Assembly (NCBI RefSeq): GCF_014356525.2
Contig: NW_024090276.1
Location: 1-64,000, forward strand
Direction of reading: 5' to 3'
Source: Nilaparvata lugens
Taxonomy: Eukaryota; Arthropoda; Insecta; Hemiptera; Delphacidae
Length of the DNA stretch: 64,000 nt
The notes beneath the pieces are model-generated. The model worked only from the letters and a program-made list of their open reading frames with translations. It was not told where the DNA came from and made no database searches. Both the position numbers and the translations under genes were made by a program. Positions 1 through 11,049 of the stretch are shown piece by piece (position 1 is the stretch's first letter; each line of letters starts with the position of its first letter).

Positions 1-299
1 ACAGACATTAACAAAAGCGAGTTGATGTAAAATGTGTATATTAATCAGCTGAATTCGGGGCATTAAGGACAGTATATGTGATAATTCTTAAATAGCATTA
101 GCTGTTATGAATAAATGGGTAAATTGTGGTAATTGCATGCAATTAATATTCCAGCTTACCAATGATAAATCACAACACCCTTTTTTCCAATTTATTCCAT
201 CAGTTGATGTGATTTTCGGAGTCCTCATCACTGGAGTTATTAGTTACTGTAGCATAATTTTCGATGAACTCATTAGTGGAGTTATCAGTTACTATGGCA
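1..299. other. Flank of the LTR retrotransposon, no gene seen
   Basis: AT-rich sequence without a convincing reading frame. Around 211-290 a short phrase (GATGAACTCATTAGTGGAGT and a variant) is repeated in tandem. The last four bases, GGCA at 296-299, recur at 8383-8386 and are the target duplication of the retrotransposon that follows. Confidence 0.6.
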
Positions 300-1738
300 T
301 GTACCAAAATGTTGAGTTATTAAATGGAATTTATCCTATGTTAAGTTAGAAGTTTTCAGTTCCCATGAAGATAGTAAATTTATTCTTGTTCATTGGCAAC
401 TTAGCCAGCATTTCTAAAATCGTTATAATTATGACCAGAATCTTATTAAAGTCCTTGGTTCCCACGATCCCACTTGGAATTATCTGTTCTCACGACGATC
501 TAGACGCCAGAAGTATGCTGATTCAATCCTATAATTCTAAACTTGCAAAAGGGAAATAACTTTTCTCTCCTAGTTTCCTTCTTGCTTGAATGTATCACCT
601 TCCTTATTTACTGAGGAGAAAGAGAGTGGGCAAAGAGAAATTCACAGGCGATCGGGTAAATATTTTAAATGATGATGGCAAAACTGATCAGTCTGGAAGC
701 CTCTGAAAACTAGGAGAGCAATCATTCTAATCCCAGCTGTCATAGTGTTAACTGTTTCTTGAGATTTTCTTACAATTTCCAGTAATATGTTTTCGTTTGG
801 GGGTACATTCTCATTCTCTCCAGGAGATTGATTTTCCAAGTGAATCGGACATCTTTTGAAGTTACTTTAAATGTAGGCTAAGAGCAATATGTAGGAGTAA
901 AGTCCCCCTTATAGAAAACTGTAATAATGGGATAGCTTTGTATTAATAAATGACGATTGATTCCCTCTATATGTTGGATCTTCAATACCCCTTCTGGGTG
1001 AGTATTTTTATTATTGTCATTGAATATGATTTATAATTTGTGAAGTGATTTATGTATGTTAATAATATTATTTATTTCCTCATAGGAAGCGGTGAATTGT
1101 ATTTATTTGATGATCTACCTAGATCATCAATTGAATACAATCCTATTAGATATTGGTAATTATTATGTTTCTAATTCTGTTGTAAATTTGTCATCAGGTT
1201 TCTGTATCGGGCTGAGAATTTCCATTGTAAAAGGGCCGGCGACTTCTTCCAACCATGGATGGAAGCATACGTCATTGAACGCTGATGAGGAGAGAACAAG
1301 ACTAACTCCCTTCTGGATCTGTCGCCGCGATGCCTGAACATTCCTGGAGGACGACTAATCATCTTCACCCTTCATCCATCTCCGCCAGGGACTCCGGACA
1401 TCGCGACGACAACTACAAGATGAGTACTTGATCTTTCCCCACCAGAATTAAATGTGTCCCTTAGATTTTGGTCTCTTAAAGACCTAAAAATAATTAAATT
1501 TGGTCTCTTAAAGACAAAGATAATCTTTAATTGAAGAAAGTATTTATTGTAAAGTGTTGTTTGAGTTTAAATATTTAATATAGAGGCAATCAATCATCAA
1601 ATGATTTTTATTTCGAATTCCTCACCACTAGAATAGTACTAGAAATTTCACTAACCCCTCCACCATCAGGGTCCAGCATGATTTCCAAACTTAATTATAG
1701 TTGTTTGAGAATTTAGGTTCTCAAAAGACACTATAAAA
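300..1738 (+). repeat. 5' LTR
   Basis: Begins TGTACCAAAA and ends ACTATAAAA. It aligns almost base for base with 6947-8382. A visible difference is at about 868-885, where the 3' LTR has CTCCTACATATTACTCATG instead. LTRs carry the promoter and polyadenylation signals of the family. The short ORFs inside occur in both copies and show no protein family, so I do not call them genes. Confidence 0.92.
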
Positions 1739-1739
1739 T

Positions 1740-1757
1740 TGGTAGCAGAACGTACGG
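1740..1757 (+). other. Primer-binding site
   Basis: TGGTAGCAGAAC lies one base after the 5' LTR. It begins with TGG, as expected for pairing to a tRNA 3' CCA end, and resembles the complement of initiator tRNA-Met over about ten bases. The tRNA identity is an inference. Confidence 0.7.
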
Positions 1758-2020
1758 TTAATTAGTGAATTTTCTGGTCCTATTTTTGTGTTGGAATTGG
1801 GAATTTAAATTTAAAATGGGAAAATTGAATTCTGATGGAATATTATTAAATTAATGAAGTTTTTAAGTGATTTAATGAGTAGCGGTTTCCAGACTATCAG
1901 GTTCCATCAATTTATCTAAAGTAGGAAAAATTTTAGTGATATTGAATTATCAAGCTTTTCAATTATTGTGTAGAAGTAATAAGTATTAATAATTATTAGA
2001 TTTGATTATAATAGGATAAC

Positions 2021-3464
2021 ATGGCGGTTACACTGGAGATAGTGAAAACGGCATTCACAAGTAACCGTGTAATTAATTCATTTTTGTCTCATAAAATTAA
2101 CCCAGATGTATTAGTAAAAGATGAACTTCTGTTCGAATTGGAAATCCTAGGTTTAGATAGATCGGAAATGCAAAGTCAGACAGTTGATTGTCTGAGAAAT
2201 TTGTTTAGACAAAAGATCGCTGACCTCACTGAACGTAGACAAGTGTCCTATGAGCATTAAGATCTCATAGCACAATAAAGGAAATTAGCTCTCGAATTCT
2301 ATATTTATTGGAGGAACTTGAATCAATGTCGGAACTGACTAGAAAAGAAATTGTGAAATTAGAATCGAAGATTCTTCTTTTCATTTCAGTGATTGAACAA
2401 TCTTTGAAAGCCTTTCCAACAATAACACCAGATAAACAAGGAAAATCATTGACCTTGTTGTATGAAATGATAAATATGTTGCCTTCAATCATTGCTCGTA
2501 CTGTAGATTTGCAAAGTAAACAAGTTAAGAGTAGTCCTCCTTCTCCAGCTAATATGAAATCGCCTAGTGCATTCTCATTTCCAAATACATCAAATGTTGT
2601 AGTTTCAAATCAACCAGGTACAAGTAAACTATTGAATATACCTTCTGTGAACATAATAAATTCGCCAACTGGAGAGGTGAATGCAGCTGCAGGCCCTGAC
2701 AATAATATAATTTTGAGTCAAAATCAAAATTAGGTACAACATTCAATGTATTCAAAAATACATAACCCCATTGAATCTTTGACTAAAAATTTGAAACCTA
2801 CTGATGGTCTATTCATGATTTGTTATCGTTTCTAACTATTGCACTAAAAATTCAGTCATTTTCTTAAATAGATGACGGCCAGATGCTAAAACTATTAGTG
2901 CCATTCACAGTTGGGCCTCTATGCGATAAAATCACTATGGCGATCAATTCAAGTCACTCTTTTGATAAATTCCACCAGGAGGTTCTGAACTATTTTGTAC
3001 CACAGAGACTTATGTCAACAATAGTCAAAGATCGATTTTATCAACTGCAAGCGCCGGTTGAGCCTATATCAGCTTACGTGGTGTCGATAAAAGAGAGTGC
3101 TTTGCTATTGAGATTGGAAAAATCAGAAGCTGAAGTCGTATCTACGATATTAAGTGGTCTGAGTCCTCACGGAAGGTCAAGGTTAATTTTCATGAACAAA
3201 CCTACAACTCTAGCCCAATTAGATGAAATCTGTATCCAGGCACAAAATTTACATTTTGCAGATATCGAGAGAGATGCTTTCTATAGGACTAATAGGGATA
3301 ATAACAATACACCTCAATTTGAAAAAAGACCCATAAATAACTATCCCAACAGAGGACACAGGCAGGGATTTGTATGCTATAAATGCAATGGACCCAATCA
3401 CATTGCAAGAAATTGCACTAAGAATTTAAACTTCAACCTAGCCTCATCAACAAAAAAAACTTAG
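2021..3464 (+). pseudogene. gag: gag, frameshifted
   Basis: Structural polyprotein region of the retrotransposon. It is open only in pieces: 2021-2260 (79 aa from ATG), 2308-2733 (141 aa, ending in a Ser/Pro/Asn-rich tract) and 2883-3464 (193 aa), each in a different frame, so at least two frameshifts are present. The last piece has a capsid-like helical region and near its end a CCHC zinc knuckle (CYKCNGPNHIARNC), the nucleocapsid RNA-binding motif. Its stop codon overlaps the pol frame at 3462-3464. Confidence 0.85.
3452..3464 (+). promoter_or_regulatory. Probable -1 ribosomal frameshift site, gag to pol
   Basis: A run of eight A (3452-3459) followed by CTTAG places an A-AAA-AAA slippery heptamer three codons before the gag stop. 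The pol frame is exactly -1 relative to gag, and pol has no upstream ATG. This is the usual way Ty3/Gypsy elements make Gag-Pol. No downstream pseudoknot was checked. Confidence 0.6.
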
Positions 3465-5491
3465 TGTCAAAAGTAAATAAAGTAGAAAAACAATCAAAAT
3501 TGAAATCATTGAAAAATAAAATTTCTAATTCTAAGAAACGTTTCATTCAAAATTTGCAAAGAAAATCTGAAAATAAAGTGTGTGGGATGATTTATTTTAA
3601 CAAAGCTCTTCCCTTTGTACCAGCGAATTTCAATAATGGTGAAACTACATTCCAATGTCTAGTTGACTCTGGTTCAGCGTTTTCAATAATAAAAGCCTCC
3701 ACACTTCAGGAAATAATTAGCAGTAATAAACTTAAAGAAATTGAGATCATTGAAGATCAAGTTATTTGTTCGACTGCAAACTCTTCTAAATTAGTTATGA
3801 ATACGTCGTGCATTTTGAAAATTAAAATAGAAATATTCTCATGGAAATTCCGATTTTTAATTGCTGATAACTTGCCAGTTGAAATAATTTTGGGATGTGA
3901 CTTCATAGAGCACTCTCAGATCCTAGTGAATTTAATAAGAAGAAACTTTTTCTTTGACTTCAGTCCTCACTTGAAATTTCCTTTAATTAATAAAGATTTT
4001 TCTAACAATTCCGAAATTCAAGTTCATAATATCATGGAGAGACTGGCTCCAATGGACTTATCGCATTTGAGTTATTTTGATAGGAGTAGTCTAGAGAAAT
4101 TGATCAGTAAACACGCAGATGTTCTGACTGAGAAAATTGGATCAACCGATCTAATAAAATATGATATTAAATTAACGTCCAACAAGGTTGTCAGATCTCA
4201 ACCGTATTCTATGAATCCAATCAAGTTGGAATATCTAAGAAAAAAGATTCAACAGCTACTAGATGAAGATATAATTGAGCCCTCAACATTGCAGTACTCG
4301 TCACCTTCTTTATTGGTGCCCAAACCAACTCCAAATTCTTATCGATTGTGCATTGATTATTGTCGCCTCAATAAGGTAATAGAGTTACAGTCAGCTCCAT
4401 TAGGAAATCTTCACGAATGTTTTCATTATTTTTCAAATGCTAAGTGGTTTTCGTGCATTGATTTGACTAGCGCTTATAACCAAATCCATTTGACTGAAAA
4501 ATTGAAGCATCTAACAGCGTTCATAACACCATTTAACTTGTATCAATTCAAGCGTTTGCCATATGGAATCAGTTGTGGATCAGCTGTTTTGACCAACTTA
4601 ATGCAGAAATTGTTTGGTGACTTGCGTTTCAAGGGACTATTTTTTTATTTGGATGATTTGATTATATATACTGACACTCTCGAAAATCATTGGAAATTAT
4701 TAGATGAAGTTTTCTGTAGATTAAAACGATCAAACCTGACAGTGAACCCTCAGAAATGTAACTTTGCTGCTAACAAAATCAATTTCCTAGGTCATTTGGT
4801 TTCTCATAATAGTATTTCAATCGACCCAGAAAGAACAAAACCAATTGTTAATTTTCCTGTTCCAACTGAAGTAAAAGGAATTGAACGATTCTTGGGAATG
4901 GTGCAGTTTTTCTCTAAGTTTATCCCCAACTTAGCACAGATTTCAGCCCCATTGAATGCCTTGAGGAAGAAAAATGCGAAATTCATATGGAATGATGAAT
5001 GTCAAAAATCGTTTGATAAACTAAAACAGATTCTGTCACAGCCTCCGCTTCTAAAAATGGCTGATTTCAATGAGAAGTTTATTTTGAGCACTGATGCTTC
5101 TTCAATTGCAATAGGATGTGTGTTGGGTCAGATGCAAGATGGAGCTTTTGCCCCAATCGCTTATGCATCACGCACCCTATCACCATTAGAACGAAAATAT
5201 TCCACCTATGAAAAGGAAACTTTAGCTGCACTTTATGGAGTTGAGAAATTCAAATATTTCCTTGAACATACAAAATTCATTCTGAGAACTGATTGTAATG
5301 CACTGCAATTTGTCTTGAACCACCCAAAGCAACTTGGTAGGATAGGGAGATGGGTTCTAAGGTTATCTGCCTTCCAGTTTACTACAGAGCATGTGAAAGG
5401 CGTTGACAATAAGGTCGCCGATTGCTTAAGCCGTATGTTTGAAGACTCTCCTCCCGAAGTAATAGAACAGAATTTATGTAGTATAATTTAG
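3464..5491 (+). CDS. pol: pol, protease-reverse transcriptase-RNase H part
   Basis: Polyprotein of 675 residues in the -1 frame after gag. An aspartic protease motif (LVDSGSAFSII) lies near residues 65-75. The reverse transcriptase runs from about residue 230 to 410, with the fingers motif LLVPKPTPNSYRLCIDY, the LTSAYNQI region and catalytic FFYLDDLIIY. The FLGHLVS thumb region follows. An RNase H domain (LSTDASSIAIGCVLGQ, then YEKETLAAL) covers the C-terminal part. It stops at 5491 in a different frame from the integrase that follows, so an indel has separated the two. Confidence 0.92.
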   Translation: MSKVNKVEKQSKLKSLKNKISNSKKRFIQNLQRKSENKVCGMIYFNKALPFVPANFNNGETTFQCLVDSGSAFSIIKASTLQEIISSNKLKEIEIIEDQVICSTANSSKLVMNTSCILKIKIEIFSWKFRFLIADNLPVEIILGCDFIEHSQILVNLIRRNFFFDFSPHLKFPLINKDFSNNSEIQVHNIMERLAPMDLSHLSYFDRSSLEKLISKHADVLTEKIGSTDLIKYDIKLTSNKVVRSQPYSMNPIKLEYLRKKIQQLLDEDIIEPSTLQYSSPSLLVPKPTPNSYRLCIDYCRLNKVIELQSAPLGNLHECFHYFSNAKWFSCIDLTSAYNQIHLTEKLKHLTAFITPFNLYQFKRLPYGISCGSAVLTNLMQKLFGDLRFKGLFFYLDDLIIYTDTLENHWKLLDEVFCRLKRSNLTVNPQKCNFAANKINFLGHLVSHNSISIDPERTKPIVNFPVPTEVKGIERFLGMVQFFSKFIPNLAQISAPLNALRKKNAKFIWNDECQKSFDKLKQILSQPPLLKMADFNEKFILSTDASSIAIGCVLGQMQDGAFAPIAYASRTLSPLERKYSTYEKETLAALYGVEKFKYFLEHTKFILRTDCNALQFVLNHPKQLGRIGRWVLRLSAFQFTTEHVKGVDNKVADCLSRMFEDSPPEVIEQNLCSII

Positions 5492-6729
5492 TAGATTTCC
5501 CACTCAGTTTCACTGATATTTCAACCTATCAGAAGCAGGACGAATTTGTGAAGGAGATAATGCAATCAGCGAGTGCTGGTAATGATATCTTTCTGTATCA
5601 AATAAAAAAGGGAATTCTAGTATGCAATGTTCGAAATTCAACTGAACCAAAAATAGTACTTCCCCAAGTTCTAAAACCTATGGTTTGCAAGTATTACCAC
5701 GAATCTTTGTTTGGCGCTCATCTAGGATATACAAAAACTTTGAATAAAATTAAACAGGTTTTCACTTGGAAAGGAATATCTAAAGATGTAGGAGTATTTA
5801 TTAAGAACTGTAAAATATGTGCATTATCTAAACCAGCACAGAAGGCTAATTATGGCTATATGGCTTCCAGTGTTGCTTCTTACCCAATGGAGAAATTATT
5901 TATAGATTTTGTAGGAAAACTCCCAAGATCTTCTAAAGGTAATTGCATGATTTTTAGCTGTCTCGACGCTTTCAGTAAGTATTGCTGGCTGATTGCAGTC
6001 AGAGAAGCCAATGCTAATACCGTTTGCAATGAACTACAAAGGATTTTCACTAATTTCGGTGTACCTAAAATAATAGTGTCAGACAATGGACCACAATTCA
6101 AATCTAATATATTCAATAAGTTCTGTTTTCAAAGAGGCATTTTACATGTCACGTGTACTCCATACCACCCTCAATCCAACGCTGTTGAAAGAGTACATAG
6201 GAATTTGAAATCTGCACTTATTGCATTCTCTTCTCATGACCACACAAAATGGGATGTACCACTCAGTTGGTTACCTCTAGCATTTAATTGCAGCTTCCAT
6301 GAAAGTAGTAAGTATACTCCTTATGAGTTGATATTCAGGCATAAACCAACTCACCCACTCACGAATATATGGGTAATAGATGAAATACTGCCCCAGAAAT
6401 TCAGTGAAAATACGAGAAAATTGTGGAAACAAGCTCATGAAAACCTCTTAAAATCGCAGAGTAAAGCGAAGGAAAGATTTGACCTACAAAGAAGTAGAAT
6501 CCCTTTCAAAACTGATGATAGAGTTTTCCTAAAAGCTAATCCAATAAGTAGAGCTGCTGATAAAATTTCGGCAAAGTTAGCACAAAGATGGTCTGGCCCA
6601 TTCATAATAAAAGAATGGACTTCACCTGAATCTATAAAGTTATTTTCCATGGATGGAAATACATTCATACGACGTGCACATGTATCACAATTGAAATTAG
6701 ATAAGAGCATTAATACAGGAGACACATAA
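5492..6729 (+). CDS. pol: pol, integrase part
   Basis: The frame is open from about 5492; its first listed codon is GTG at 5548, so it is really the continuation of pol after a frameshift near 5490. It has an HHCC zinc-binding N-terminus (H-x3-H-like region YHESLFGAHLGYTK and CKICALS), then a DDE core: D in LFIDFVGKLP, D in VSDNGPQFKS and E in AVERVHRNLK. A C-terminal basic DNA-binding part ends with an SH3-like segment (RWSGPFIIKEW). It catalyses insertion of the cDNA into the genome. No chromodomain is visible. Confidence 0.9.
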
Positions 6730-6930
6730 GAAATCAGGTGGACGCATCTGTATTTCGTGACTGTTATATCATGTCTTTGAAGTTGTAATAATTGAAAGTC
6801 GACTATAAACAAGAGAGAAATTTCCTAGGTAGTAATATAAGTTCATGGCCATGATTATAGTGATAAGAATATTAGGAAGAAAAGGGTAAAATAGGATAAA
6901 TAAGTAGAATTATTATAATAATCTTTCCTT

Positions 6931-6946
6931 TAACGGGGGGAGAATC
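6931..6946 (+). other. Polypurine tract
   Basis: ACGGGGGGAGAATC directly precedes the 3' LTR and is the expected primer for plus-strand DNA synthesis. The 200 bases between the integrase stop and this tract hold no ORF. Confidence 0.8.
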
Positions 6947-8382
6947 TGTACCAAAATTTTGAGTTATTAAATGGAATTTATTCTATGTTAAGTTAGTAGT
7001 TTTCAGTTCCCATGAAGATAGTAAATTTATTCTTGTTCATTGGCAACTTAGCCAGCATTTCTAAAATCGTTATAATTATGACCAGAATCTTATTAAAGTC
7101 CTTGGTTCCCACGATCCCACTTGGAATTATCTGTTCTCACGACGATCTAGACGCCAGAAGTATGCTGATTCAATCCCATATTTCTAAACTTGCAAAAGGG
7201 AAATAGCTTTTCTCTCCTAGTTTCCTTCTTGCTTGAACGTATCACCTTCCTTATTTACTGAGGAGAAAGAGAGTGGGCGAAGAGAAATTCACAGGCAATC
7301 GGGTAAATATTTTAAATGATGATGGCAAAACTGATCAGTCTGGAAGCCGCTGAAAACTAGGAGAGCAATCATTCTAATCCCAGCTGTCATAGTGTTAACT
7401 GTTTCTTGAGATTTTCTTACAATTTCCAGTAATATGTTTTCGTTTGGGGGTACATTCTCATTCTCTCCAGGAGATTGATTGTCCAAGTGAATCGGACATC
7501 TTTTGAAGTTACTTTACTCCTACATATTACTCATGTAGGAGTAAAGTCCCCCTTATAGAAAACTGTAATAATGGGATAGCTTTGTATTAATAAATGACGA
7601 TTGATTCCCTCTATATGTTGGATCTTCAATACCCCTTTTGGGTGAGTATTTTTATTATTGTCATTGAATATGATTTATAATTTGTGAAGTGATTTATGTA
7701 TGTTAATAATATTATTTATTTCCTCATAGGAAGCGGTGAATTGTATTTATTTGATGATCTACCTAGATCATCAATTGAATACAATCCTATTAGATATTGG
7801 TAATTATTATGTTTCTAATTCTGTTGTAAATTTGTCATCAGGTTTCTGTATCGGGCTGAGAATTTCCATTGTAAAAGGGCCGGCGACTTCTTCCAACCAT
7901 GGATGGAATCGTACGTCATTGAACGCTGATGAGGAGAGAACAAGACTAACTCCCTTTTGGATCTGTCGCCGCGACGCCTGAACATTCCTGGAGGACGACT
8001 AATCATCTTCACCCTTCATCCATCTCCGCCAGGGACTCCGGACATTGCGACGACAACTACAAGATGAGTACTTGATCTTCCCCCACCAGAATTCAATGTG
8101 TCCCTGAGATTTTGGTCTCTTAAAGACGTAAAAATAATTAAATTTGGTCTCTTAAAGACAAAGATAATCTTTAATTGAAGAAAGTATTCATTGTAAAGTG
8201 TTGTTTGAGTTTAAATATTTAATATAGAGGCAATCTATCGTCAAATGATTTTTATTTCGAATTCCTCACCACTAGAATAGTACTAGAAATTTCACTAACC
8301 CCTCCACCATCGGGGTCTAGCATGATTTCCAAACTTAATTATAGTTGTCTGAGAATTTAGGTTCTCAAAAGACACTATAAAA
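6947..8382 (+). repeat. 3' LTR
   Basis: Starts TGTACCAAAA, ends CACTATAAAA and is followed by the GGCA duplication. It is nearly identical to 300-1738. It carries a local inverted repeat, CTCCTACAT...ATGTAGGAG, at about 7515-7543 that the 5' copy has lost or altered. Confidence 0.92.
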
Positions 8383-8386
8383 GGCA

Positions 8387-9410
8387 GATTAGTGTATTTA
8401 TCTTTATGGGAATACTGAATACAGTGTTTTTGATGGCAAAACTACCATTATAGAGAAGTTTCAGTGTACTCACCAATCTTGACAATTGAACTATTAAGTG
8501 AAGTTATTTTTGTTTTGTGTCAAGAAATTTACTATTAGTTCTATTATTTAAGCTCCAAATAACTGCAGAATAGAGAGTCAACTGCACAAAATAGGAATGA
8601 TATATAACAAATTATACAGTTACAAGATAAGTCATCACCTGATATTACTATGAAGAGGGAAAGAAAAGAGTGATAGGTTTCAGCTCTGCTTAGTACAGTC
8701 CGTCCAAGAAGTATAACCTGACCGTCTTGTTTTGGAAGTGTCAGAGATTCGATGTGTCTGACTTTGTCGTTTCTGTATGAATATAAAAGTGTCCGGTTTT
8801 GGCACCTAACGCACACGCCAATTCGAGACTCTTTCAAAACAGTCTTTCCCTGTCGCTGGCGTATGGTGTCGATGGATGAGATAGTCGTTATCCACTCCTG
8901 TTAGGTTCTGGGTGTGTCGGAGGACTAAGGTGGCGTGTTCCCCACCTACACACTCAGGCGAGGCTCGCTGTACAACTGCTCCTTTCTACTGCGCAAGTGT
9001 AGTATCTGTTCGAGTAGAATATTTGTTGGAGCAGGTTGTTACCTGCTACTTGAAAAAATAACTGCTACTTTGTTTTTGTGACCCAGTGAACGAATGAGCA
9101 TGTACAGTCGGCAGCCATTGTGAATGAGTGAACACATGAAACCATTATGTCTGTGAAGTCATCTAATTTTAATTGTACTTTAACTGTATTCATTTTCTCA
9201 TTTTTCTTGCAATTCTACTGTTATTCAAGAGTCTCTAAAATGAGTACAATACATCATAGAAACTTGTGATTGGTCTCAAATGAAAGGGAATTTCATAGTT
9301 ATAAGTTAAGTTAAGTTGCCTTAAATCAATCTTGCATTACTGTTTATTATAAAAAATCTGTCGAGACTATGAGAATGAAAAAATATCACAGATTTCTTGA
9401 ATTTTTCAAA
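8387..9410. other. Host DNA between two insertions, no recognised gene
   Basis: About 1 kb of unique-looking sequence. A leftward 97-codon frame at 8544-8837 shows no family signature and is probably chance. Phrases around 8990-9130 vaguely resemble 19920-20060 on the far side of element 1, but no clear duplication was found. Confidence 0.5.
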
Positions 9411-9469
9411 CAAATGAGTAGATATATATTGCCAATCCTGGAGCAAATGTCCCAGAACCACCTTTAACC

Positions 9470-9828
9470 TCAAGGTCACCCAAGATGACCAAACCTAACC
9501 TCAAGGTCACCCAAGATAACCAAACCTAACCTCAAGGTCACCCAAGACGACCAAACCTAACCTCAAGGTCACCCAAGATAACCAAACCTAACCTCAAGGT
9601 CACCCAAGACGACCCAACCTAACCTCAAGGTCACCCATAACAACCCAACCTAACCTCAAGGTCACCCAAGATGACCAAACCTAACCAAGGTCACCCAAGA
9701 TGACCAAACCTAACCTCAAGGTCACCCAAGATGACCAAACCTAACCTCAAGGCCACCCAAGACAACCAAACCTAACATCAAGGTCACCCAAGACAACCAA
9801 ACCTAACCTCAAGGTCATCCAAATAAAA
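9470..9828 (+). repeat. 31-bp tandem array, left TIR of element 1, 12 units
   Basis: Unit of 31 bp with core CCTCAAGGTCACCCAAGA followed by TGACCAAACCTAA; twelve units by hand count, one lacking the CT and one with GGCCA. Each unit holds TCAAGGTCA or a one-base variant. An A-rich block (9829-10110) follows, with repeats of A(n)GTGG and no gene. Confidence 0.9.
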
Positions 9829-10109
9829 AAAAAATAAAATAAAAACAAAATTGAAGAAACAAAATTGGAAAAGAAATTAATAAAAAAAAAAATAAAAAAA
9901 GTAGGAAAAAAAATTTAAAAAAAGTGGAAAAACATTGAAAAAAGAAATTAAAAAAAGTAGAAAAAAAATTAAAGCAAAAAAATTTGAAAAAAGTGGAAAA
10001 AAAATTTAAAAAAAAAGTGGAAAAAAAATTAAAAAAAAAATTAAAAGCACATAAAATCTGGAATAAATGGAAAATAAATCAAAAAATTTAAATAAAAAAA
10101 AAAAAAAAA

Positions 10110-10330
10110 TGAACTCGGGGCTCTGAACTCTGAACTTGGGGCTCTGAACTCTGAACTTGGGGCTCTGAACTCTGAACTCGGGGCTCTGAACTCTGAACTC
10201 GGGGCTCTGAACTCTGAACTTGGGGCTCTGAACTCTGGACTCAGGCTCTGAACTCTGGACTTCTGGACTCTGGACTCGGGGCTCTGAACTCCTGACTTCT
10301 GGACTCTGGACCCTAAACTCTGAACTAAAA
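10110..10330 (+). repeat. CTCTGAACT minisatellite
   Basis: About ten imperfect tandem copies of a 20-bp phrase, GGGCTCTGAACTCTGAACTT, degenerating to the right. The two leftward frames across it are repeat translation, not genes. A trace of the same phrase may lie at 23080-23095 in element 2. Confidence 0.8.
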
Positions 10331-10644
10331 TGTCCTGCATCGTTGAAAATGTCTGTCAACGAGATAATACCATGATTATGTAGTTCCTCCTCCTCAAGCT
10401 AGGATCACTGCATCCCGCAGACATAGCTCACTTTTTGAAACATGTCGCAGTAGACGGAATACCTCTCAGTGCTGACAAGCCGTCTTATACCAAACAGAGA
10501 AAAGTGGTGGTGGTGGTGGGGATAACCTTCCTTGTCAACAGGTCTATGACAATGCCACCCCATCATGACTCACTTCTCAATTCTTCATCATCATTAGTAT
10601 GAAGAAGTATCATATTCTATATAATTAAAGTCTTTAAACATAAA

Positions 10645-10718
10645 TCCTCTATGGTGTAGTGGTTAGCAAGTCAGCTTCCCAAGTTGGAGGTTCTAGGTTC
10701 GAATCCAAGGCGGTAAAG
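10645..10718 (+). other. tRNA-Gly-like polymerase III module, left TIR
   Basis: A-box TGGTGTAGTGG (10652-10662) and perfect B-box GGTTCGAATCC (10696-10706) are 33 bases apart. Between them a five-pair stem TCAGC/GTTGG, counting wobbles, closes a seven-base loop TTCCCAA, giving anticodon CCC. The T stem pairs in four of five positions. The acceptor stem does not pair well, so I call it tRNA-like, not a functional tRNA. The inverted copy is at 18690-18762. Confidence 0.65.
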
Positions 10719-11049
10719 GTAAGTATTAAAGATCAGTATCAACAGAACCAGAGGATATATTTTTTGTATGTAGTGGGTAGAAAAAAGAAAACCATATTCT
10801 TATTCTTCCCATATACATTTATTTTCCATTATAGAAAAGAATATATATATTAGTCATTGAAAATCCTCTTCTATATTTTGTAGTCTCCTGATAGACCTCA
10901 GCTGACCTTTCCTCTCGTTCTGAAATGCTGCATACTCCATCAGCTTTTACAGTATCCCGAAAAGCAGCACTGTAGATAGATATTAGTAGAGCAGGGTCTC
11001 CTGAACAGCCCTCTGGTCGCCCCACCACTGCCAGTCACCCCGCTGTCAG

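Larger units (their letters stand above)
300..8382 (+). mobile_element. Ty3/Gypsy LTR retrotransposon, full length
   Basis: Two long direct repeats (300-1738 and 6947-8382) flank a gag-pol region, with a tRNA primer-binding site just after the first and a purine tract just before the second. A 4-bp duplication GGCA lies on both sides. Domain order in pol is protease, reverse transcriptase, RNase H, integrase, which defines the Ty3/Gypsy (Metaviridae) group. No env-like ORF follows the integrase. The LTRs are nearly identical by eye, so the insertion is fairly recent, yet gag and pol carry frameshifts, so this copy is probably not autonomous. Confidence 0.93.

Noticed and set aside
300..1738. 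Short ORFs within the LTRs (for example 365-559 and 1092-1337)
   Set aside because: They occur in both LTRs because the LTRs are duplicates; they show no domain and lie in regulatory sequence.
8544..8837. Leftward 97-codon frame as a host gene
   Set aside because: No domain, no splice context and ordinary composition for chance frames of this length.
9470..9828. Regular 31-bp repeats resembling a CRISPR array
   Set aside because: There are no unique spacers; the units are contiguous tandem copies, the context is eukaryotic and there are no cas genes.
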